Shown one piece after another: positions 52,278 through 58,782 of a stretch of DNA of 58,782 bases. The notes under the pieces were generated by a model. The model had not been told where the DNA came from and made no database searches. It saw only the letters and a program-made list of their open reading frames with translations. The DNA is taken from assembly GCA_029975295.1 (NCBI GenBank), contig JARKPK010000081.1, forward strand, positions 1 to 58,782, written 5' to 3'. Every line of letters starts with the position of its first letter. Within the stretch, counting starts at the first letter, position 1. The position numbers and the translations under genes were made by a program. The DNA comes from Thermoguttaceae bacterium (GTDB lineage: Bacteria > Planctomycetota > Planctomycetia > Pirellulales > Thermoguttaceae).

Positions 52278-53633
52278 TTATGAATCCAAGTATCGATAAA
52301 CCTTGCGAATCGCCCGCACGATGTCTTTCAGGTCGCTCTCGCTGTACTTCGGATCGACAACCACCCCCCCGGTGCGGCCGAGGATTTCGATCGTCCGCGG
52401 GCAGCTTTCAGCACCGTAGCGAATGGCTTTGCCCTGAGGCGTGTTGAACGAAGGCCATTCGGGATGAATGGTGACTTTGTTGGCGATCCGCGGGTCGGCC
52501 GGCAGAACAATCGACCCGCCGGGCGCGGCGCCGGGCACGCCCTCGGCCGCCATCGCGCGGAGGAACCGGTCGCGGCGTTTCCTCGTCCCCAAGTCGATAA
52601 ATACGACCGAACCCAAGTCGCCCTCGGGATCGGCCGTTTTTCGCAACTTCACGCCGGGCAAGTCCGCGATCCCCTCGCGGATCACCGCGGCGTTCTTCCG
52701 CAGAGCTGCGCAGATCGTCTCCAGCTTTTGCAGTTGCCCCTTCAGCACCGCGCCGGTGAACTCGTTCATGCGGAAGTTGCAGGCGGCAAACGCGGCCAGC
52801 AGCCCGTTGTTCAGTTGTTGAGTGTAAGGCGCGCGGAGCGAACCCACGTCGTGGAATCTCATGGCTCGCTCGAAAAGCGTCGCGTCGTTGGTGACAACGG
52901 CGCCGCCTTCGCCCGAAGTGATTGTTTTGCTGAGCTGGAAACTGTTGATGCCGATGTCGCCGATCGCACCGACATACTTCCCCTTATAGCGCCCGCCGGC
53001 GCATTGGGCGCAATCTTCGACAACGCGGAGGTTGTGTTTGCGAGCGATGGCCATGATACGGTCCATGTCCGCCACGCCGCCCTGCAAGTGGCTGGGCACG
53101 ATCGCCTTGGTGCGCGGCGTGATCCGCGTCTCGATGTCGTCGGGGGCGATAGCCAACGATTCGTCGATTTCGGCGAAGACCGGCAGCGCGCCGCAGAGAA
53201 CCACCGCGTCGTAGTCGGCGTACCAGGTCCATGCAGGCAGAATCACCTCGTCGCCCGGCCCGATCTCCAAGGCAGCCATCGCGGTGAACAGGGCCGTGGT
53301 GCCGGAAGTGACTGCCAGAGCATGCTTCACGCCAATATGTGCTGCGTAGGCCCGCTCGAATTGCAGCACTTTCGAATCGCCGCCCCACCAGCGGAAGGGG
53401 TATTTCGAATCGAGCACGTCGAGCAGTTCTTTCCTTTCGACCTCGTCGTAGAATTGCGGTCCGTAAGGGCGAGATCGCAACGGAGAACTCCTCACAGGTG
53501 CTCCGCCGTCGATGGCCGGCTTCTCGGAATCAGCCGCCTCGGCCCCCGGGGCCGTCCGTGCATTGAGCGACGCTGCGCCCAACGCGCCAATTGTCGCCAG
53601 AAACTCCCGCCGCGAAGTCGTTGGGACGGTCAT
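52278..53633 (-). CDS. Tat-exported DegT/DnrJ/EryC1/StrS-family aminotransferase, copy 1
   Basis: A 451-residue fold-type I PLP protein. ATG 53633 follows GGGGAAG; a longer frame starts at 53651. The first 30 residues are a Tat signal (TSRREFLATIGALGAASLNA). PLP-site residues are VTSGTTALFTAMAAL (phosphate and ring contacts), VVEDCAQCAGG (Asp207) and SFQLSKTITSGEGG (Lys236, the Schiff base), and NFRMNEFTGAVLKGQL follows. Cytosolic relatives transaminate keto-sugars on nucleotides. Export by Tat would carry the folded enzyme with PLP bound. It retains the residues needed for activity. Confidence 0.88.
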   Translation of the reverse strand: MTVPTTSRREFLATIGALGAASLNARTAPGAEAADSEKPAIDGGAPVRSSPLRSRPYGPQFYDEVERKELLDVLDSKYPFRWWGGDSKVLQFERAYAAHIGVKHALAVTSGTTALFTAMAALEIGPGDEVILPAWTWYADYDAVVLCGALPVFAEIDESLAIAPDDIETRITPRTKAIVPSHLQGGVADMDRIMAIARKHNLRVVEDCAQCAGGRYKGKYVGAIGDIGINSFQLSKTITSGEGGAVVTNDATLFERAMRFHDVGSLRAPYTQQLNNGLLAAFAACNFRMNEFTGAVLKGQLQKLETICAALRKNAAVIREGIADLPGVKLRKTADPEGDLGSVVFIDLGTRKRRDRFLRAMAAEGVPGAAPGGSIVLPADPRIANKVTIHPEWPSFNTPQGKAIRYGAESCPRTIEILGRTGGVVVDPKYSESDLKDIVRAIRKVYRYLDS

Positions 53634-53795
53634 GGCTTCCCCTTTCCGCACTCGCGTGTTGATTATCAGAATGGGAATACAATGGCGAGACGATCTTTTC
53701 GTTGCGACAACCGGCTTGTTGTTCGTCGGCCTTTCTCGCCGCTCGATTTCACAGGACGGAAGCGCCGGCAGTATAAGCCCACGGCGCGCAGGCCG

Positions 53796-55115
53796 TCAAT
53801 TGACCAAAGCAGCGGCGTGGGCGCGGATCTTCCGCATGGCGGCGGCGATTTCGTCCATGTCGCTCCGCGGGCCTAGAAGCAGGTTTTGCATGAACCATAC
53901 GGCCTCGTCGCACAACTTGTCGTTTTCGGGGCAGCGGTTTCGCTCGGCCCAAGACTCGATGGTCTTGCGGCCGTAAACGCTGACGTAGTGTCGAGAGTGC
54001 AGCGCGTCGCGAATGAATAAAGCCTCGTTCAATCGTTCGTAACCGGGAGAACAGGGAATGCCTTCGGCACGGAGCGCGCGGATGAACTTATTCCGCGGCA
54101 GGCCGGCAAACTCCTCCGCTTGGTAGCGGAACATATAGATGTGATAAGCGTTCTGTGTTGCGCCCTTGCAGGGGCGAGCGGGCACGATGCCGGGAATGTC
54201 GCGCAACAGGCTGTCGAGGTATTCGGCGTTGCTGCTGCGGGTTTGCGCGCGCGCTTCAAGGCCGTCGAGCTGCGCAAGCAGCAACGCGCCTTGGAACTCC
54301 GTCATGCGGTAGTTCGAGTTGCGGCCGAGCCGATACTCGCTGCGGCCTCCGGGGCGTTTCCGGCCGCAGTTGTGGAAGGCATAGCAATCGTCAGCCATTT
54401 GCGAGTTGTTGGTTATGATGGCCCCGCCTTCGCCGGACGGCAGGTTCTTGCTCACCTGAAAGCTGAAACAGCCGGCCGCACCCCATGTGCCCGCCTTGCG
54501 GTTCTGTATCGCGGCCAGATGCGCCTGGCAGGCGTCTTCAACGACCGGAATGCTGCGATTATCGGCGATGGACAAGATTCGAGGCATGTCGCACGGCGCG
54601 CCGCCGATATGCACCGGAAGAATCGCCGCGGTGCGCGGCGTGATGGCCGCGTCGAGCTTGCCGGGATCCATGAGAAACGTCTCTCGGTCGATGTCGACGA
54701 AGACCGGCAAAGCGTAGTGCATCAGAACGACGCTGACGGTGGCCAAAAAGGTGTACGGCGGAACGATTACCTCATCACCCGGCCCAACGCCAATCGCCCC
54801 AAGCGCCGCGGAAAGTGCAGCCGTGCCGCTGGAAACAGCGATGCAATGCTTCGCACCGTTGAGCTTGGCGAAGGCGTCTTCGAACTGCTCGACGGATCGG
54901 CTGCGATACCAGCGGCCGGTGCGGACGGCGTCGAGCACGGCGTTTTCCTCGGCCGCGGTCGGCGCCGGCCACGCGGGGCGTGCCCCGCCGCGCACCGGTT
55001 TCCCGCCCAGTATCGCCGGTTTGTCATCGGCGACTGTAGGCGCGCTCCAGGCGGCGCTGGCGCCGGTCGCGGCGGCAACGGCGATGAACTGCCGACGGTC
55101 GATTCCTCGTCGCAT
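53796..55115 (-). CDS. Tat-exported DegT/DnrJ/EryC1/StrS-family aminotransferase, copy 2
   Basis: A 439-residue paralogue of the preceding product. GGAGG eight bases upstream supports ATG 55115. The signal is MRRGIDRRQFIAVAAATGAS, a twin-arginine type. PLP-site blocks are AVSSGTAALSAALGAIGVGP, VVEDACQAHLAA (Asp194), FSFQVSKNLPSGEGG (Lys223) and NYRMTEFQGALLLAQLDGLE. The two copies differ clearly, with different lengths between blocks, so they are old paralogues rather than a recent duplication. 162 bases separate them. Probable role: transamination of a keto-sugar or related carbonyl outside the cytoplasm. Confidence 0.88.
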   Translation of the reverse strand: MRRGIDRRQFIAVAAATGASAAWSAPTVADDKPAILGGKPVRGGARPAWPAPTAAEENAVLDAVRTGRWYRSRSVEQFEDAFAKLNGAKHCIAVSSGTAALSAALGAIGVGPGDEVIVPPYTFLATVSVVLMHYALPVFVDIDRETFLMDPGKLDAAITPRTAAILPVHIGGAPCDMPRILSIADNRSIPVVEDACQAHLAAIQNRKAGTWGAAGCFSFQVSKNLPSGEGGAIITNNSQMADDCYAFHNCGRKRPGGRSEYRLGRNSNYRMTEFQGALLLAQLDGLEARAQTRSSNAEYLDSLLRDIPGIVPARPCKGATQNAYHIYMFRYQAEEFAGLPRNKFIRALRAEGIPCSPGYERLNEALFIRDALHSRHYVSVYGRKTIESWAERNRCPENDKLCDEAVWFMQNLLLGPRSDMDEIAAAMRKIRAHAAALVN

Positions 55116-55292
55116 GGCAAGAACCTCCAATCAATGCCGCAGGCAGCAATAGTTGCGGCAGCCTTTCGAGCAGCATTTCGGCGAGGCGATTCCCCACCTT
55201 CGTTTTCTCCACGGCAACGAGTCGGCGGCGATCGGACACGCAACTCGGCCGGAATGCGCACATGCCCAGCGTCCAACGCCGACATCGCTCGC

Positions 55293-58151
55293 TCAATGGC
55301 TTTCGATCGCGCCGGCGTCTCGGGCTCGGCCCAAAGGTTTGATTCCGCGCATGTCTCGCAGCGCCGGTCCATCGAATTGCCAAGCGTACAACTCTTCAAT
55401 TGTGGTGTGGGCGTCAGCCAATGTTCCCTGAGCAATGCGGAGGAAATCGATCGCGCCGTCAAGATGCTCGCCCGAAGGCGAGCCCCCGACGAACAGATCG
55501 CCGTCGTTGGCGAGCGATACGGGGCCCAGTCCGCCGCCCTGGGCATCGAGTTTGCCGTCAACGTACAGAGCCATGGTCTTGGCTTGCCGGTCCGCCTCGA
55601 CGATCACATGGCGCCAGCGCCCGTCGGCCACGTCGGTCTTCGAGCGGAGAGATGCCTGTTGGCCTTCGCCGGAAAGCGCGAACTCGACCTTGCCGCCGGC
55701 GATTCGCAGCCGGTAGCCGGCCTTGTCCATTTTTGCTGCCAGCAGCCCGTCGGCAGCCGCCTTGAAATAGACCTCGATGAGCAGATTGCTCCTGAAGATC
55801 TGTGCCGTTTTCAGGGCTTCGCCTTCGATGGTGAACTCTCGATACGCGGCATCTTGACCATGGCGCGGCTGCGTGGCCAGCTTGATCTTATGCGGCTTCA
55901 TGAGGTCGGCATTCGTCGCGACCGCATACGTCTTCTTCGAAGGCGAGAACCGCAGCGCACCCCGGGCAAAGTTCTCTAACGGCCCTTCGAAGTAATCCTC
56001 TTCCGCAACGCCCACCGCTTTGAGCGGATAGGTCGGCCGCAAGTGGTAGTTGTCGCGATCGGTCATAAAATCTTTGGCGTACCAATGCTCGTCGATAATC
56101 TCGGACGGCCGCCCGGCGGGATGATAGAAATTCCACTCAGCCACCACGCCCGAAAGGGCCCAAGGAACAAAAACGACGGCCCCGCGGTCAACGGCCGGAG
56201 AATTCGCATTCAGTCGGAAGTCGCCTTGGGCCGGGTTGCGCAGGATCGACGCTTCGGCCTGTTCGCCCGTTTCATCGGCGATTGCACCACGTTTTTTTAG
56301 CGCGTCGCGAAAGTCGTCGAGCCGGTCGAGCCAGCGGCCCGAAGCCTCGAACACACCCATCTGGGCGACATCATGGAACACGTTCCGCGCGTAGGCATTC
56401 GACCCATAGTCGTAGAATTCCCTCGGCGGACCGGCGTCTGCGGCATTGCCGTCGGCGGCGGTTTTGGCGGGATCGGCATGCCGGAACGCTCGCTCGCTGA
56501 TCGATTGCCACACGTTGCCCAAATATTTGTTGCGGCCCGCATGAGGCGCTTGCCTTCGTGAGCCGGTGTAGAAGTTGTATGCGGTGTTGTTGAAGAACAC
56601 ATTTTGGTAACTGATGATTTCTTGAAATGCCGAACAGTTCACCAGCGGACTGGTCGGATCGTTCGAGAGCCCCCAAGCGATATTGTTGAACACGTAATGT
56701 TTGAATCCGCCGTCGAGATAGTAGGCATGACCGAAGCCCGGGCTGCTGCCGTGGAAGGTGCGGCGGTCTTCCCATTGTCCGCGCGCGTCGAAGCTGAGGT
56801 TGTTGAAGATATAGACCGGTCCGTGCTGCCAGCTCTCGATCCCGCCGAAGTCGTTGGCGTTCTGCATGGTTCTCCAAGCTTTGTTCTGGTGGATCAGCAC
56901 GCGGATCAGCGGCACGTCGCCGCGATACGCGCTTTTGCCGCCGACAACATTGATTGCTTGCGCCCCGCACCGTTCGACGACATTTCCGGCAATGTGCGCA
57001 CGTTGCGGATGTGAGAGGTCGAAGGCGGAACCTCGTTGGTAGCGAAAACCGCGAAAGCCGATATTTTCCGCGCGATTACGGTAGATTCGCACGTCGTCGA
57101 GCACTCCCACCGGTTCAGCGAATCCCCATCCGGCCCCGTCGCGAAAATGCGCCGCCCCGACGTCGGCGTTCCGGAACACGTTGTCTTCGATGGCGATGTC
57201 GCAAATCCGCGACCCATCGCCGACGGCCTGCATGTGGATCGGCATCACCACGTCTTCAAACGTGCAATGAGCAATGCGCAAATGCTCGCCGCTTCCCCAC
57301 ACGCGAATGCAGCCAGGGTGAGTGTCGGGGCGAAAACCGAACGGCTTGGTGCGAAAGTCCCAGGCGGGCAAATCCAACTCCCACGTCGGCGTCGTCCAGC
57401 GGAACGTCAGGCCGCTGATCTCCCAATGAGCTGCGTTTTCGGCGACGACCAAGTCGGAGAACCGTCCGACCTCGATGGCCGCCGCATTGGGGTCGGCCCC
57501 CGGGGGCAACCGAAGATAGAGAATGCCGCCAACGCCCTTCTTGTCGAACCAGAACTCGCCTTGAGGATCGTCGAGGTATTGCGGCTTGTCTTCCAGGTAG
57601 TAGCGCATTCCGCGGAAGATGACCGACGCGTTTCCACCACCGGTCCATCCTTCGAATCGAACCGAGCCGTCTTGCGGGTCGAAGGCGCGGACTTTGGTCG
57701 GGTAGGGCGTTCCCATCACCCAACCGAACTCGGAATAGATCAGCGCCCCATCGACGAAATCCTTGTCCCGTCCTTTGAGGTTCTTCGAATCGTTCGCCGT
57801 GAAGCCGTTTCTTGGGCGGAACGGGTGCGGATCGTTCGTCCAGCGGAACCATTGCTGCTTGTGGTCTTCCGGTTGACTGGTCCAGTTCGGGTGCCGGGCC
57901 AAGGGGATGCGACGAGAACGGCCGTCGGGTTCGACTAGCCACAGAGATCGCGGCGCAAAATCGACCGCGGCTCGCCATACCGTTTGCGGATCGGGGATTT
58001 TCGGATGGTCGGCGCCGCGGATCCAACCGGTGACGCGATCGGAACCCGCAAGAACGGCAGGCCCCCGCCCCCACGCCGGATCGCGGGTCAATCGGATCGG
58101 GTTGCCGGCGCGCCCGTTCTGCTTCGCCCGGAGCTGACCGCGATAGACCAC
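55293..58151 (-). CDS. Exported right-handed parallel beta-helix protein with C-terminal LamG domain, main part of a gene interrupted by TAA
   Basis: A 952-residue frame beginning at an internal GTG (58151). It continues, in the same frame and without any base lost, the N-terminal piece at 58167-58574; the two are separated only by a TAA at 58169-58167. Residues about 230-640 form a parallel beta-helix with coil repeats (CTFEDVVMPIHMQ, IAIEDNVFRNADVG, VRIYRNRAENIGFRGF), like pectate-lyase-type polysaccharide lyases or glycosidases. Residues about 790-920 are a LamG/concanavalin-like fold (ADGRWRHVIVEADRQAKTMA, LYVDGKLDAQGGG, LDGAIDFLRIAQG). Without its signal peptide the fragment could not be exported. 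A carbohydrate substrate is probable. Confidence 0.75.
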   Translation of the reverse strand: MVYRGQLRAKQNGRAGNPIRLTRDPAWGRGPAVLAGSDRVTGWIRGADHPKIPDPQTVWRAAVDFAPRSLWLVEPDGRSRRIPLARHPNWTSQPEDHKQQWFRWTNDPHPFRPRNGFTANDSKNLKGRDKDFVDGALIYSEFGWVMGTPYPTKVRAFDPQDGSVRFEGWTGGGNASVIFRGMRYYLEDKPQYLDDPQGEFWFDKKGVGGILYLRLPPGADPNAAAIEVGRFSDLVVAENAAHWEISGLTFRWTTPTWELDLPAWDFRTKPFGFRPDTHPGCIRVWGSGEHLRIAHCTFEDVVMPIHMQAVGDGSRICDIAIEDNVFRNADVGAAHFRDGAGWGFAEPVGVLDDVRIYRNRAENIGFRGFRYQRGSAFDLSHPQRAHIAGNVVERCGAQAINVVGGKSAYRGDVPLIRVLIHQNKAWRTMQNANDFGGIESWQHGPVYIFNNLSFDARGQWEDRRTFHGSSPGFGHAYYLDGGFKHYVFNNIAWGLSNDPTSPLVNCSAFQEIISYQNVFFNNTAYNFYTGSRRQAPHAGRNKYLGNVWQSISERAFRHADPAKTAADGNAADAGPPREFYDYGSNAYARNVFHDVAQMGVFEASGRWLDRLDDFRDALKKRGAIADETGEQAEASILRNPAQGDFRLNANSPAVDRGAVVFVPWALSGVVAEWNFYHPAGRPSEIIDEHWYAKDFMTDRDNYHLRPTYPLKAVGVAEEDYFEGPLENFARGALRFSPSKKTYAVATNADLMKPHKIKLATQPRHGQDAAYREFTIEGEALKTAQIFRSNLLIEVYFKAAADGLLAAKMDKAGYRLRIAGGKVEFALSGEGQQASLRSKTDVADGRWRHVIVEADRQAKTMALYVDGKLDAQGGGLGPVSLANDGDLFVGGSPSGEHLDGAIDFLRIAQGTLADAHTTIEELYAWQFDGPALRDMRGIKPLGRARDAGAIESH

Positions 58152-58166
58152 GCCTCCTTTGAAGAC

Positions 58167-58574
58167 TTAGGTGTCGGCCTCCGACTCGCCGGCCGCGCTC
58201 TTCGAGGCGTTCTTGTCCCAGGGGTGATGCTTCCAAGGAAGCTGGGGAGTAGTGCCGTCGTTGGCGTCGTCGCCCTTTTCAAAGTCGATATAGCGCACGT
58301 TTCGCCCTTGGGAAAATCGGAACTCCTCGGGCCGCCAAACGATAACGCCGCTTTCCGACACCTGAGCATAGTCTCGCTGCCACGCGAACGGCTCGGCGCC
58401 CTCGGTCGCAACGCCAAGAAACATCACGGCGCCCCAACAGGTCGCAATCAATGCTTGCCGAGAACAAACGCCGCGCAATGCAGCCGCAATCGCTCGGCCT
58501 CCCGCCGAAATCTCCTTGCGTGTTGGAGAGAAGACTGTCGGGACATTTCGGAAGAGCACGTGCGGTCCAGACAT
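58167..58574 (-). pseudogene. N-terminal fragment (signal peptide and leader region) of the interrupted beta-helix gene
   Basis: 135 codons from ATG 58574 (ACGAGG eight bases upstream) to TAA at 58169-58167. It has a signal peptide (ALIATCWGAVMFLGVATEGA) and the entry segment GRNVRYIDFEKGDDANDGTT followed by PWKHHPWDKN. This leads directly into VFKGGVVYRGQL of the downstream frame. In relatives of this family the position of the stop is expected to be tyrosine in a T-Y-V-F-K sequence, and TAC or TAT differs from TAA by one base. The gene is therefore probably a recent nonsense pseudogene, or the base is a sequencing error. Confidence 0.7.
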
Positions 58575-58718
58575 CGGATAAACCTCGTTGCAAGGCCGGA
58601 AACGCATGGGAATTCGGAACAACGACGCGGCGATTTGGAAGGCTCGCACTTCTCAGTGATCGCGGTCGAAATCCATGCGGCGAGGGCGGAGGGCAATGTG
58701 GCGACGCTCTCTGCCGAC

Positions 58719-58747
58719 ATTTCAGACGATCGACAACTCGCTGTCAA
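58719..58747 (-). promoter_or_regulatory. Putative promoter of the exported-protein gene row
   Basis: On the minus strand: a consensus TTGACA (58747-58742), a 17-base spacer and TGAAAT (58724-58719). Transcription would begin near 58712, about 138 bases before the ATG at 58574, and could extend through the five genes down to 49257. Confidence 0.45.
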
Positions 58748-58782
58748 GCAATTCTGCCCGATGGTGATGCAATCGATCGTTG

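Noticed and set aside
54120-55979. 619-codon plus-strand frame opposite the DegT and beta-helix genes
   Set aside because: No domain content and covers two genes with intact motifs on the minus strand.
1-58782. CRISPR arrays, tRNA or rRNA genes, insertion sequences, prophage
   Set aside because: No regularly spaced repeats, tRNA cloverleaf signatures, transposase motifs, terminal inverted repeats or phage genes were recognised on reading both strands.

Overview
The window looks like a chromosomal segment of a planctomycete (Pirellulales-type). It is GC-rich and carries a family mix typical of that group: a formylglycine-type sulfatase, several Tat-exported Gfo/Idh/MocA oxidoreductases, two Tat-exported DegT aminotransferases, a large exported beta-helix protein, a neutral-ceramidase-like protein, a GGQ release-factor-like protein, a TadG-like vWA protein, and an HpnE whose N-terminus resembles the module in front of planctomycete Ser/Thr kinases. 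The assignment rests on gene content only; no rRNA or tRNA is present.

Layout. 1-5394: a XylR-like sugar regulator (cut by the window edge) divergent from a POT-family transporter and an exported GH2 enzyme. 5666-12269: glycine-zipper lipoprotein, PabB, a menaquinone methyltransferase (opposite strand), ComB and a TadG/vWA surface protein with a clear terminator. 12422-16582: Tat-exported oxidoreductase; a stand-alone 88-residue LuxR helix-turn-helix protein; the fused HpnE. 16895-21842: an SRP RNA (ffs) just upstream of dnaX, then mqnD (futalosine menaquinone pathway), a thioredoxin-like protein and TatD. 21965-34259 (minus strand): a complex I operon in the order nuoI-A-C-D-H-J-K-L-M-N, without B, E, F and G, ending with an unknown small helical protein.

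34637-41541 is mostly housekeeping: pyrB with a possible attenuator leader, a group II PLP decarboxylase, a GGQ-domain release-factor-like protein, a zinc alcohol dehydrogenase, an RluA-type pseudouridine synthase and proB. 41677-49102 holds a sulfatase, an exported beta-propeller, a CelD/BioF2-type acyltransferase and a neutral-ceramidase-like enzyme.

49257-58574 (minus strand) is the most unusual part. Five co-directional genes encode exported proteins: a parallel beta-helix/LamG protein (broken by one in-frame TAA), two Tat-signal DegT aminotransferases, a Tat-signal Gfo/Idh/MocA protein with EQP in place of the catalytic EKP, and a three-domain exported RidA. Sugar oxidation, transamination and imine hydrolysis would be a coherent cell-envelope glycan chemistry, but this is inference.

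Menaquinone made through MqnD and the MenG/UbiE methyltransferase would be the natural acceptor for the complex I encoded in the middle of the window. Starts were chosen from Shine-Dalgarno sites, overlaps and signal peptides; many genes lack a clear Shine-Dalgarno. No CRISPR array, insertion sequence, prophage or tRNA was seen.
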